NCBI GenBank assembly: GCA_003255065.1
Contig: QAOA01003910.1
Span: forward strand, 107,330-171,329
Reading direction: 5' to 3'
DNA length: 64,000 nt
From: Cercis canadensis
Lineage: Eukaryota > Streptophyta > Magnoliopsida > Fabales > Fabaceae
Made by a program: the position numbers and the translations under genes. Below are positions 35,555 through 46,690 of this stretch, in pieces. How positions within the stretch are numbered: the first letter of the stretch is position 1; each line of letters begins with the position of its first letter. The notes below the pieces were generated by a model, which saw nothing but the letters and a program-made list of their open reading frames with translations, searched no databases and had not been told where the DNA came from.

Positions 35555-36863
35555 TGTTAGTTCGATGTTTTCCAATCCTAATTTTAATGATAACAAATGA
35601 CCTTTCTAGAAGCACTATCATTAACCCTAAATGTTTTGTTTAAGTGTGTTACTAAGTAACAGGTTAGTGATTATCTTGGGTCAAGAAGAAGAACAAGTTT
35701 CTGTTTTAGCAAGAACCAGTTCTCGTACAGAACTTGTTTTTCTCAGAAGATCATCTATGCTAACGTAGCAGTGAAAGTCTGAAGATATTTTGATTTCGAA
35801 GAATATTCCAGAGAAAATATCAATCAATCAGAGGAGTAGACTTTGGAAGCAATCAATTAGAAAAGAGCTGTTAAAATTATATAAAAGGAAGTTTTTCAAA
35901 GAATGAGCTATATTAGGAAACAAATCAAAGAGGAATACAAAAATTCTTAAAGTAGCACAAATTGATAGCCAAGCATTGAAGACTTTGTCTGTAATTGAAA
36001 CGGTCATCATCTACCTCTAAACTCCTATAAATTGAAGACCCAAGTGCTGGTGAATTTTGAGAAGAACAAAAGCAAAAGTTTGAAGAAAATTTTGTGTCAT
36101 TACAAAACAAGTTCATTGTCTTCTCATATCTCTATACTACTCTTTGTGTATTATTCTTTGAGAGAGTTTTATTTTTCTATTAGGACTAAACCTATTATGG
36201 GTTTCTGTAATACGGATTTTCATTGGGAAAATATGGGGAGAGTGAACTCTACTCTTTGTTAGAGGGAAAGAAAGTTTCTAGTGAGCTTTTGTAAAACCAT
36301 AGATAATGAGTTTACTATGAGCTTTTGTAAAACCAGGTTGAGAGAGTTTTTGGTTAGCTCTTAGGAAACCAGGAATTGTAGAAGCTTGGAGAAGCTAGGA
36401 CAAATAACCTCATTGCTAGTGGAAGCCCAACCTTAGGAGAGTGGACATAGGCAGTGTTTGGCCGAACCACTATAAAAATTTTAGGCTAAATCTCTTCTCC
36501 CTACTCTCTCTATTTTTGCTATTTGTTGAATAAACTAGTTTCATGTTTGATAAACTGATTATTAATTAAGCCTACTAAAAATCTAGTTTTAAGCTGATTC
36601 TCTGCCTTGATTAAATAGTTTATCTGGGCTTATATGGTCCTTGAATTTTTGGATATATTTTTGGGTGATTATCTTTGAATCATTCATGGTCATCAAAATC
36701 TAAATATGTTAGTGTGGGGTTTTCTAGGTTGATAAATAACAAGCTGTAAAACAAGTTCTTGTTTAAAAGCTGGTTATTATAGAAAAAGTTTTAATTGGTG
36801 ATTTTGTTCTATATTATTTTAATCTCTTATTCACTCCCTTCTAAGAGCATACCTATACTCTCA
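35555..36863 (+). mobile_element. Solo LTR, probably Copia type
   Basis: A 1309-bp TG...CA segment (TGTTAGTTCGATG to CTATACTCTCA) that splits a gag codon run: the D-T-F codons lie at both edges. Flanks AAAGG (35550-35554) and GAAGG (36864-36868) are a target duplication with one change. The near-terminal TATTCACTCCCTTCTAAG resembles the end of plant Copia LTRs, suggesting plus orientation. No internal region follows, so LTR-LTR recombination likely removed it. Confidence 0.8.
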
Positions 36864-37260
36864 GAAGGTATCATAGATTCCTAGAAATCCTACTAAGTGC
36901 ACATTCACATGTTCAGTTGCTAAACCGCCAAACTGATTGGCTTCCATCGTCTAAATTACACTAGCCTTGATCTCAAAGGAGTTGGCTTATATGGATGACC
37001 TACCAATCCCTAAGATTGGCACAGGCTTTTTGGAAGCCTCATAATGCTTCAAAGCCTTTCGAACTACCACTGGCTCTCCATAGTATCCTAAGCTAGTCTA
37101 GAAGCATTCCTTCTTTCCTTTCAATTTTTCTTACACGTCTTTTCAATTTCAGAATCCAAAAGAAGTAGAGAATTACGCCGCGCACTTCTCGTACACTAGA
37201 GAAAACTCCTGAAAAACAAAGAGAAAAAGGTTAAACAGAAAATAAACATCTAGACTAAGA
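36864..37260 (-). pseudogene. gag N-terminal part of the minus-strand element
   Basis: Minus-strand reading gives LQANSFEIKASV, MEANQFGGLATEHVNVHLV and GFLGIYDTF, parallel to [19 protein letters not shown] and its sequel in the nested element. Stops and frame changes are present. Confidence 0.75.
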
Positions 37261-37298
37261 TTATAATAACCTAGTATTGATATTAATAGACGCACAGT

Positions 37299-37316
37299 CC
37301 CCGACAACGGCGCCCA
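37299..37316 (-). promoter_or_regulatory. Primer binding site of the minus-strand element
   Basis: The minus strand reads GGGCGCCGTTGTCGGGGA just after the LTR end, a one- or two-base variant of the site at 13170. Confidence 0.85.
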
Positions 37317-37321
37317 AAACT

Positions 37322-38665
37322 TGTCATGCAAAAATCATATGCTAGTTTATGTATCGCAAGCAAGTAATATAGTAGTAAATTAAGTATCATCACACGGAGA
37401 CTATGACTACTAAGTACTAAAATTGGGTATATTCTAATTTCATCTAGACAATCAAAAAGTGAGAATCAAGGTATAATTTAAAGGCTATAATTCTAAAATA
37501 AGTAGAAATATGGATGAGAAATATCTAGGATTTTCAATTTCCCTGTAGCTATTTCAAATTGTTATTCCTACTTCATTAATCAGGTATTATCTTCTTAATT
37601 TCTAGCCAAAAAACCCTAAATTATCCATTAGCCTTTTTCAAGGTCCAACAAAAATACCTCTAAGCACCAATTGACTATATTTCTATGTGAATTAAACTTC
37701 CTAGAATTTCTTTAAGTTCTTTAAATAGCTACATAGGCCATAAAGGTATATTCATATCCCTTATGAAATTTATGTTCTTAATCCCTACGATCTTTAATTA
37801 TAAATTACCTCCTGGTCTCATTGTAATCATCTAATCAACTAAATTGATGACTAGTCAAATTGAGGCATGAAGAATTGAGAAGAAGAAGACAATTACTAAA
37901 GTTGTTCTTGAATTAATTCAGTAGAAAATAAAAAATCATCCTAGCTAGGCTACATCATAGCCCTAGAAGGTGAATTTAGTTCATGACAATAAATAAAAAT
38001 ATGATCACACATAATTTAGACATAAGTACAAGAGAAGAAGATGAGAAAAACTCTTAAAAGCTGAGAATTAATGACGAAATCCCGATTTTAGAGCTTGATC
38101 TTCATTTTCTTCTTGCCTCTTGTGTCAAAACGTATGGAACCCTAATTTAATCTCTAAAAGTTCTATTTATAAGTCATAGGAAGTTTAAGAGAACACGGAA
38201 ATAAAATAACAAAGAAATCCTAATGAAAATAGGAAGTTGGAAAGTCAAATCCTGAGTTGACTTCAAAGGGCTGCGGCCCTTGGTTTGGGTGCTACAGCCT
38301 CGAAGTCCCTGCCTGAATAATGTTCTTATGTTAGTGACAGGCACTGTGGCACCAAGGGTAGAGGCTATGATGTTGAACTCCTTGCCTAAATGGTGAATTT
38401 TGGACGAGGACGGGCGCTACGGCACCTTATGGCTGCACTGTGGCATTTAAAATTCTATCTAAAATATGAATTCATGCCTTTTCTAGTGTTGTGGCACCCA
38501 AACTGCTGCCTCCATAGAATTTTTTTTTTCTAAAATTCTATATTTTTAACACTGAAATATATTGAAATGACTAATAAAACATCAGAATCCAACCTAAAAC
38601 ATCCTAGAACAAACAATAATCAAGTTGGATTAGTATAAAATAAGTGGTATAAAACCGACTTATCA
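37322..38665 (-). repeat. 5' LTR of the minus-strand element
   Basis: On the minus strand it starts TGATAAGTCGGTTTTATAC (38665) and ends GCATGACA (37322). Segments such as GGGCTATGATGTAGCC near 37970 are shared with the nested element's LTR, so the two are related families. Its partner at the low-coordinate end is missing. Confidence 0.8.
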
Positions 38666-38702
38666 GCTTTCCATTTGAGTTTGAGTAACCCATTTCAATT
38701 TG

Positions 38703-38757
38703 CAGAATTGGTTGAGGAGTGCATTTCCTTTGATGGAAGAACAAGTAAGAGTGATGG
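38703..38757 (+). pseudogene. Possible FKBP-like exon after the retroelement
   Basis: A 55-nt open segment (reading LVEECISFDGRTSKSDG) is preceded by TTTGCAG and followed by GTAAGA, good splice signals. Its position after the acidic exon, and the VEE pattern, fit the variable linker of plant nuclear FKBPs. The segment is short and could be chance. Confidence 0.35.
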
Positions 38758-39520
38758 TAAGAACCCACTTAAAAAAAATTAAAACTTAAAGGACCCTGAT
38801 CGAAGAAAATAAATTATAGGGATTTGATAAGAAATTGGATCAAACTATATTTGAACAAAAAGTGAGAAAATGTACTAGACCAATGAGAGGTAAGCTTATA
38901 ATTCAACTGTAATTTAAACTTAAAACCACCGTCAAACAATCCTCAAGATGCAGAAAAATAAATTAAGCATAGTCATACTGTTAATCAAAGGGATGAAGGA
39001 TGAATCAGAAAATTGGAAGCAAATAGTCTCTAAGAGTGTCAAAGGAATAAACCAGAAAAATGCAAGAATACTGAAAAGATTAGTTGCAAAAATTTCAAGT
39101 CCATGAATGCATGAATTTTGCTATCCAAATAACCTTTACGAGCATACCTTCTTTAAAACTTAAAGTGAATCATTCAAACAGCCAAGGCACTAGTGCAAGA
39201 TCATAAATATATATCTATTACCTGGCAGCTACACATATTTCAATATTTAACCAAATAGCCTAGAATTCTAAGAATTTACAAGTTCTAAAAATCTTCAAAT
39301 CTATATGAACAAAGGTAATTAAGCACAACATCACTGCTTGAACAACTATGAATCAATTGAATTCCCCAAATAGAAAAGTATTCACTACAACAGGGCATGA
39401 TCAAGCTTCTTACCCATAGAATTAGATATTATTGAATTAGAAAACATAGGAAATTAAAATGGTATTCTGCTGGTCTAAAGATAAACAACTATAGCAGACT
39501 CAGGAAATTAAAATGGAACC
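38758..39520. other. No recognised feature
   Basis: AT-rich sequence without long frames, known motifs or clear repeats. It may be intron or intergenic. Confidence 0.5.
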
Positions 39521-39524
39521 TTAC

Positions 39525-39645
39525 CTTTAGGAAGAAGCTGAAATAGTGGAGTTGAATCACATGGGCTCCCAAATTCTACACTGTAAATGCTTCTAATGCT
39601 CTTCTCTCTTTGTATCCGAATTCTTCTTATCTTTCGCCTCTCCAT
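39525..39645 (-). other. Possible short first exon
   Basis: Minus-strand ATG at 39645 opens a 40-codon basic frame (MERRKIRRIRIQREKSIRSI and so on) ending at AAAG|GTAAGG, a strong donor. Its upstream side (39650-39780) is CT/T-rich as in plant promoters and 5' UTRs. No homology recognised; a 5' UTR exon is equally likely. Confidence 0.25.
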
Positions 39646-40404
39646 AGCTCTGTTTCTGGTCCCTATTTTTCTGCCTCTAGTTCCTTCTCTCTTTTAACGA
39701 GCTCCATTTCCTCTTTCCCCTTTTACCCCTTGCTAACCACCCAAGTCTTTCTTTTTCTTTAATTTTGCCTTTTTTTTTTTTTTTATTATTTGCTTATTCA
39801 CCTAGTTAAGATAAAATAGGGAATGAGACACTTCATGACATACAGGCGAATCCAACAAACATTATGAATTACACACCAGACCTACAACTTCTATGGAAAT
39901 CAATGTCCCTTTATAGGAAAAATTCTTACACACAAAAATGGAGGCCAATTGAGGAGATCAAGGTATCTAGGTTATTGTCTCCATATATTGTTCTTCATAT
40001 GGACACACCTATTTAGAGAACATTAGGAACTCCTATTTAGTACCCACAGCCTGTGTGACAACCACAATTTCCATTTCTCGGGGATCATAAATATATGGAA
40101 GCTATCAATCAATGTTGGTTATATATACAACCTAAGTACATTGACACAACCTGTGATTGTCATCATATGATTCTAAACTCTTACACTCCACATTGTGCAA
40201 CATAAGAGTATTGCACAAGTCATGCGTATAATAATAAATAATACATTGAACCGAAGGCATAACATGGTTTGAACTGATTTGGATTTAAAACTGCTACTTA
40301 TTGATCCACGACTTCATGGATATTATTTGCAGCCATGCGACACCAACATTGCAATATAAAATTGAAGAGGTGTGACACTTATTGACTTTCAAGACATTTC
40401 ATGT
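39646..40404. other. No recognised feature
   Basis: Pyrimidine-rich stretch to about 39790, then AT-rich sequence without supported genes or repeats. Confidence 0.5.
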
Positions 40405-40620
40405 TGGATAACTCGTTCTCACAAAGTTAGTATCTTAATTCTGATTGAGACATGGTTCGATGGTTACCAATGGTTGCAAAATCACATCGCAATGTGTATT
40501 GGATTTAATAACATTATCGCCACCAGTTGTCATGGCTTCACTAGAGGGGTTTAAATGCTTTGGAAAGATAAAATAACACTCGTAGAAATTAATATTGTTG
40601 ATTGCTGTAATTTAGACATT
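40405..40620 (+). pseudogene. LINE endonuclease fragment
   Basis: Reads SILILIETWFDGYQWLQNHI, then IGFNNIIATSCHGFTRGV, a stop, and MLWKDKITLVEI. This is the start of a plant LINE apurinic-like endonuclease domain, where an L-ET motif holds the catalytic Glu and a GF-GG-W-LW segment follows. The fragment is isolated and broken. Confidence 0.6.
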
Positions 40621-40774
40621 AATTTAAACCTTCAAATGTCTTCATGAGTTTATGAAAATAAATACTCAAGTAATGTAAATTAATAGTTTATTATTTTACA
40701 CATAACCTTAAATATAAATATCTATTAAGAATCATAATATAAAAAATACATCATAAAAATATATACACTAAAGC

Positions 40775-43700
40775 CTTCGGCTACGTCCACCATGTTTGAG
40801 CCGGCCTCCTATCCCACAATTTCATTAATGTATCTCATGTTGATGACATCTAGTGGGGTTACCCAGCTGCTCAGCATAACCCTCTTCCGGGTCTAGCTAT
40901 TCATCCAAGTATGCTGAGAAGTCTAGCCTATTACCACCTTGGTCTATATAACCAACACCAATACCTGGATGTGGGGTCATCATAGAATTGACGAACAAAT
41001 TTGAAAATGGTCCATACAATGACCCTACTTCGAGGTCGACACTAAATCCTGATAGGGGGGATTGCCATGAACGCCAAATATGTTATATGAGGGCAAAACA
41101 ATTACCCCCATATAAGTATTAGCCATCATGTCCATGACTGCCTAGTCCTGAGCGACATGTCTTAACTGCTGCATAGGTGCTGAGGAACTGGCCCCATCAT
41201 CACAGGGTTGAGAATGTTGTCTAGACCCATAATGTGACACTAATCTCTGATGTGACGAGCCACCTCCATATATACCAAGGCCTCTAGTTAGGGATGTCAA
41301 TTTGTCCCAGACCCGATGGGGCCCCAGTATTTTTATCCATTTAGGTACAAGTATGGGGCAGAAAAATGGGGATGGGGATAGGATGGGTAATTTTCTAGGT
41401 AATTTTATAGGGGCGGGTCCGGGAATTGGTAAGCCTCGCCCCACCCTGCCCTGCCCCACATTGTGTGTGTGTATATATATATATATGTACATTTAACAAT
41501 CATATATCTCTACTCATGTTTTCTAAGTTTATTTATATCAAGTAAATCCTTTTTCATGTTTCATTACATGAAGCAGTTACTCATAATTATATTATTTTGC
41601 CTTCTTTAATATTTCATGGTAATTGTGAAGGGACTATGTGAATATTTGAATGTTGTTTCATAAAGAAGTGCTTTTGGGAAATCGAATCTTTTTGAATGTC
41701 AGCAATTTCCTTCAGACAATTAAAGATGTGGTTTGAATGTCAGCAAGGAATGTCTTCTAAATATTTTGCAAAGCAAATTTGTACATATTTTCATCATCAA
41801 AATGTTGCATGACTAATATCAACCTTAATCTTATTAATATAAGTGAATAGATACATATGTGGAAGTGCTATCATTTCAATTGTTTTCTAAGGTAACTCGA
41901 GTAAACAAGCTTGAATTTCAATCAGGCATCTAAAACAAACTTTTTCAATTAATATAGGTGTGCAATTAATGTGTACCTAATGTGGCATATTGTGCTGCCT
42001 AAGAATCTGTGTTAATATTTTTGAATCTTGAATTACTCTGGTTAATGATTCATATTTTGTAGATAAAAATTTGCATTGCATGATTATGCTTAAGTGACTA
42101 TAAGCATTTGTTTCCCATCTCAGTAAAAATTATGTAAATTGTTGCACTGCTAGCAATACATTCATTTGAGTTATACGTTAATGGCTTCAAATTTCTAGTC
42201 TATTTATCAAGGATTCATTTCACTTTTCAAGTTTAGATTACCCTTTTTCCTAAGCTTCAAACTATGTAAATTCTTGATGATGTTATTTAAGGATTATTTA
42301 TATTATCTTGTTCGATTAAACTTGAATTTCAATTAGAAATCGTAATAGATGGATTAAATTTGTAAATTGTGTATATTTAGAAAAGTATGGTTGTATGGGT
42401 AAATGGGGCGGGGCATGGAGCATATGGGAATTCAATGGGGTGGGGATGGGGATGTTAAAAAATACCCGTCGGGGATGGGGCATGAGAATGTCTTTCGGGG
42501 ATGGGGACGGGGAGTCCCTGCCCCGCCCCATTGCCATCCTTACCTCCAGTTGCACCAGTGGCCAGTGTCATAAGCATGATGTTGGCGGCTATACTCCTCT
42601 TGGGTCATCTGAGGCCAAGAAAATTACCCTTGGAATGGTGGAGGTGGGTGGGATGATTGAGGATGTTGTTGTGGGGGTGGTTAATTCTAGAATAAAGGTG
42701 TTTGCCTTGAAATAATGAACACATATAAATATTTTATTATAAAATATTAATGAAACACGTGTAATTAAATTGCAACTTAAATTAGATAGAACTATTACTT
42801 TATACTCCGTGAGAATATTCTCTACACTCATCCACCTACAAGCCCATGTAGTCAAGATCAGTAGGGATATCCAACAGCTTGAAATACCAACATAAGTTGG
42901 TATGGGCATCCCAGCACTGATGAATTGATGGTGAAATTTTTCCCAATTCGTTAGTTGTTTCCTCATCAGGTTTACTATGTACAGGTTGGTATCATAATAT
43001 ACTACCTAAGGGATATGTTGTCGCCCCTTAAACTGTCGAAGTACTCAATCTGGGTAATAGGACTCGACAATGTGATAACATACGAGGGGACTCGGGCAGC
43101 CTAAATCGCTACGCCGGCAATACACTAAAGTGGCAACTGAGCTAGCACTTCACCGATGTACGGTTGCCATATGATATTATAATATTAAATCACAAGATAA
43201 TTAAATATTTATACTTAATATAGTATTAATAAAATAAAATTCTCATTATCAGTAACGAGTAAATTTTACCTCATCCTCTTTGAGTCTATTAAATGTATCT
43301 CGGTACCACTTGATGTTGTGATATAGGATGTCTCTACAAACCAAGTCCACATACCACCTACGATGGGCACCACACTTAGTAAATATTAACCATAATACAT
43401 TATTCACATATGTAAAAATATTAAGCACTGTAAATGCATAAAATAATAATATTGTAATTATATAAACTTACCGTATGTCAAGTGGCCCATTTAGATTGCA
43501 GTTCCTAACTCGTGTTGGAACTATGGTGGAAAACGTCTCCAAAGCCCATACCACAAACAATGTGTAACAAACAATTATTTATTTCGCTCCTTCCCTACAA
43601 CTAATGCATAGTTGTCTATATAAGCAAGCAAGAACTGTAGATCCCTAACTAAACCGTTAGGCTTCATGTAGGTTCTCTAATAATTTTAGATACATGATAT

Positions 43701-44199
43701 GCACATATATCCTAGTGTGGTTAGGGATTAGACACCTATATATCAACCTAAGAATATATGCTCTAGCAAATTGTTGCACAATTTCATTTAATGCATCATC
43801 AAGACAATGACTAAACTCATTTCCAAGCCAGTTAAGCAGCACCCTCGAACTGTGTGTCATGCCATCAAGGGAAATTACACCTAGCAATTGTTGACATAGT
43901 GCTTGCGGGTTGTAGTGTGTGCACCCAATCACAGCTTTTCCATATACTGGTAGCTCTAACAATACTTCTACATCCTGCAACATGATGGTGCATTCTTCAA
44001 CAGGCATGTGGAATGAGCGCCTCTTCACCCTCCATCGCTCGACCAGTGCTGAGACCAGAGACACATCTAGGTAAATAGAATGCACTTCTGCGGCACCTCC
44101 AAACCCAACCATGCGCACATAATGCAACACTCGCTCGTCATCTGGTTTGTCACCACTAGTATGGTTACGGGTACGCAATAATGTATTATGATGTTTCAA
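40775..44199 (-). pseudogene. MAIN-like / plant mobile domain gene, broken
   Basis: Exon 1 (44199 to about 43475) encodes the plant mobile domain: VLHYVRMVGFGGAAEV, LVSALVERWRVKRRSFHMPV followed by EECTIMLQDVEVLLELPVYG, then LLGVISLDG and LNWLG. Three stops interrupt its distal part (around GSTVLACLYRQLC), before a GTAAGT donor. Exon 2 is 43270-43378 (AHRRWYVDLVCRDILYHNIK). Exon 3 (about 42800-43180) has WQPYIGEVLAQLPL and frameshifts. A Pro/Gln-rich C-terminal tail (42543-42700) is split by a hAT insertion and resumes at 41288 (SHYGSRQHSQPCDDG), with a basic end near 40790. MAIN-like proteins act in plant gene silencing and development, and mobile-domain genes are also carried by transposons; this copy looks dead. 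Confidence 0.75.
41289..42542. mobile_element. Non-autonomous hAT element in the mobile-domain gene
   Basis: A 1254-bp element whose ends, TAGGGATGTCAAT and ATTGCCATCCTTA, are imperfect inverted repeats and whose subterminal regions are rich in GGGG(C/A)GGGG. Flanks CCTCTAGT (41281-41288) and CCTCCAGT (42543-42550) give an 8-bp target duplication with one change, as for hAT elements. No transposase. It splits the Gln/Pro-rich tail of the host gene. Confidence 0.85.
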
Positions 44200-44329
44200 T
44201 TATCACATCAATCAATTTACACATATATACATTATAATACATAAAGAGCATAAATAAATTCAATTATGGTTTAAATATCATTATGATATTAACTATAACT
44301 AAAAAATTATTTTTAAGTCTACTCTTACT

Positions 44330-44690
44330 AAAATAAGTGATAATAATATTAACTACAAGAACAGAATTTTTTTTATGCTTTCTTAACTTTATTGCATGAA
44401 AAATATAGCTAACATACATTATGATATAAACATTCTCATGATATTAACTATGAGTAAAAAAATTATTTCTAATAGTAATCTAACTTAAATATAAACATAC
44501 ATTATTTCTAAATATTTCACCTCAAATTTTATTGCATGAAAAATATAGCTAACATACATTATGATATAAATATCCTTGTGATATTAATTATAACTAAAAA
44601 ATTATTTTTAAAACTAATCTAACTTAAATATAAACATATATTATTATAAATATTTCACCTCAAATTTTATTGCGTGAAAAATATAGGTTA
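44330..44690. repeat. AT-rich degenerate tandem repeat
   Basis: The phrase ATTGCATGAAAAATATAGCT followed by AACATACATTATGATATAAA recurs at 44391 and 44530, with partial copies at 44250 and 44670. The spacing is about 130-140 bp and the copies diverge, so it is a small decayed tandem array. Confidence 0.75.
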
Positions 44691-44698
44691 ACATTATA

Positions 44699-45290
44699 TG
44701 TGTGTTGGAGGGGATAAACAAAGAATCTCGGCATTCATGCAGGCTTCGGTCTTGCCATGCAGAGAAAAAGAGAGTCTATGAAAAAGTTGGCACTAGGTGA
44801 CATATGGTAGCTGCCATACACATAGACATGCATGGACGTGCATGGCGCATGGCATGGTGCGATAGTTGTCCGATTTATCTATCTAGTAGCAATAGTTATC
44901 TAGTTATCTAGTGGAGTTGTATGGATAGCAGTAAGAGTTCATGTATAAGTCTTAGTACATGAAATGAGGGAAAAAGATGAAGAAAGAAGAAAGTTGGATG
45001 TGTGTTGGAGGAGAGAAAGAGAGAATCTCTGCATTCATGCAGACTTTGGTCTTGTCATGCAGAGAAAAAGAGAGAATCTCTGAAAAAGTTGGCACTCGGT
45101 GACATACGATAGCTGCCATACACATAGACGTGCAAGGGTGTGCATGGCGCAGGCATGGTGCAGTAATTATCCGGTTTATCTATCTAGTAGCAATAGTTAT
45201 CTAGTTGAGTTGTATGGGTAGCAGTAAGAGTTCAAGTATAAGTCTTAGTATGTGGTAGTTGCATTGTAGTAGGAATGTTATGGTTCGGTT
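44699..45290. repeat. Tandem duplication of a 300-bp unit
   Basis: The unit begins TGTGTTGGAGG, contains CATTCATGCAG, AAAGTTGGCACT, GACATA, GTGCATGGCGCA and ATCTATCTAGTAGCAATAG, and ends in AGCAGTAAGAGTTCA. Copy A is 44699-44975 and copy B 45000-45245, with 5-10% visible differences. The end of the unit is also the LTR-like sequence flanking the gag relic at 45345. Confidence 0.85.
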
Positions 45291-46240
45291 ACATAAGCAT
45301 GAGAAGTCTAATGTAAAGGCATTCAATGAATAAACAACAGTTTCCCCCGCTATGTGGGTATGGATCCGACAGAATGGCTACATCGGGTACACCAATTTTT
45401 TCAATACCAAGGAACTTTGGATAAGCAATGAGTGGCCTTGGCCTCTTTTCACATGGAGGGTGAAGCCAACCAATGGTTACAATGGTTACAACATACCTAC
45501 ATGATGGAGGGAACGATGGTAACATGGGCGATGTTCGAAAGAGAGCTAATCACCAGATTCGGCCCTATTGAGTTTGAGGACTTCGATGAGACACTCACGA
45601 AGATTAAACACACCGGGTCATTGTGCAACTACTTATGAGAGTTTGAGCGTTTGGCCAATCGAGTGCAAGACTGACCCCAAAAGGCGTTGATTGGAGCCTT
45701 CATAGGTGGGTTGAAAGACGAGATCGCATGCGAAGAGCATATACAACGACCCAAAACTCTTCAAGAGGTTGTGGATTATGTGAGAATGAGGGATGATCTG
45801 AATGCCCAACACCCAAGGTAAATATACTCCAGTGAGCACACCAATGAGTCCTACTTGGAACACCCCAGTGAAGGAACCTACAACATGACAGAGAAAAAGG
45901 TACCACCATGAGTGAAGAAGCGAACATGGGCTGAGATGCAACAATGACGGGAAAAAGGGCTGTACTTTAACTACAATGAATGCTTTACAGTAGGTCATAG
46001 ATGCAAGAAACCACAACTCCTCATGCTCAATGCCAACAAACCTCATGAAGAGGAAGTTGATGCAGATCCATGAGGCCAAGGATATTTTTGAAAGGGGAAG
46101 GAATGATACAGTAGCAGTAAGAGTTCAAGTAGAAGTCTTAGTAGGTAGTAGTTACATTGTAGTAGAAGTGTTATGGTTCGATTATATAAGAATGGGAAGT
46201 CTAATATAAATGCATTCAATCAATAAACAATAATTCAATT
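45215..46240 (+). mobile_element. Deleted Ty3 element: gag flanked by LTR-like repeats
   Basis: A block of about 125 bp (GTAGCAGTAAGAGTTCAAG ... ATTCAATGAATAAACAA) at 45219-45345 recurs at 46109-46232, directly flanking a gag frame. A purine-rich AAAGGGGAAGGAA precedes the second copy. Everything from protease to integrase is missing, and no clear primer site lies after the left repeat, so the element has at least two internal deletions. Confidence 0.65.
45346..46085 (+). pseudogene. Ty3 gag relic (retrotransposon gag domain)
   Basis: In shifting frames it reads DPTEWLHRVHQFFQYQGTLD, VALASFHMEGEANQWLQWLQ, MVTWAMFERELITRFGPIEF, a CNYL-EFERLANRVQD segment, ALIGAFIGGLKDEIACEEHI, and finally REKGLYFNYNECFTVGHRCK, a zinc-knuckle position that has lost its first Cys. 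This is the standard order of a chromovirus-like Ty3 gag. Stops at about 45429, 45636, 45674 and later disable it. Confidence 0.85.
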
Positions 46241-46263
46241 ACTTAAGTTGTAACACAATTGGG

Positions 46264-46360
46264 CATTGTGCATCACTGAGAGAGTGACGCCATTTCACAA
46301 TTGCGTCACCTTTCCAATGACGCCATTGTGCAAATTATGTTGCCTTGAATTGCGTCACTA
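46264..46360. promoter_or_regulatory. Cluster of four alternating TGACG/CGTCA motifs
   Basis: TGACGCCATT, TTGCGTCAC, TGACGCCATT and TTGCGTCAC alternate in orientation at 46285, 46302, 46318 and 46351. TGACG pairs are binding sites for TGA-type bZIP factors. No gene start is close, so the cluster may equally be the end of an unrecognised repeat. Confidence 0.3.
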
Positions 46361-46650
46361 ATGGGCCCCTTCTCTCTCTCCTCTTGTCAGAATAAATAAA
46401 AACTACGATAACATGAAATTTGTTGCAAAAGTACTGTAATGGTGGAAATAAGATGCAAAAATGCATTTTTCAAGTCTTTGATCCCAAATATAAAACAAGT
46501 GGAAAAAACATATAATTGCAAAGAAAGAAAAACTTCCACAAAAGCTGAGATATAATAAAAATACTTAATATATATAATAAAAAATTGAAATACTAATGAA
46601 GATTACTCATTTATTTTACTTGATGAAAGTAAAAATAACAATTATGTATT

Positions 46651-46690
<40 letters not shown>

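Larger units (their letters stand above)
22600..38665 (-). mobile_element. Minus-strand gag-protease LTR element, interrupted twice
   Basis: Read on the minus strand: LTR (38665-37322), primer site (37316-37299), gag N-part (about 37260-36864), a Copia-type solo LTR insertion, gag (35554-34990), a 7.1-kb element insertion, gag C-part and protease (27918-26160), then an extra ORF (24870-24058) and a long non-coding tail. The tail matches 32440-33700 of the inserted element, including a TCCTCGAG block near 22620. No RT, RNase H or integrase is present. The 3' LTR is missing: homology stops at about 22600. It appears to lie in an FKBP intron. Confidence 0.85.

Noticed and set aside
44330-44690. 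Spaced repeats resembling a CRISPR array
   Set aside because: Copies are few, long, degenerate and AT-rich with irregular spacing in a plant nuclear context.
45633-46079. Minus-strand 148-codon frame opposite the gag relic
   Set aside because: The plus strand shows an unambiguous gag domain order with zinc-knuckle remnant; the minus frame is its shadow.
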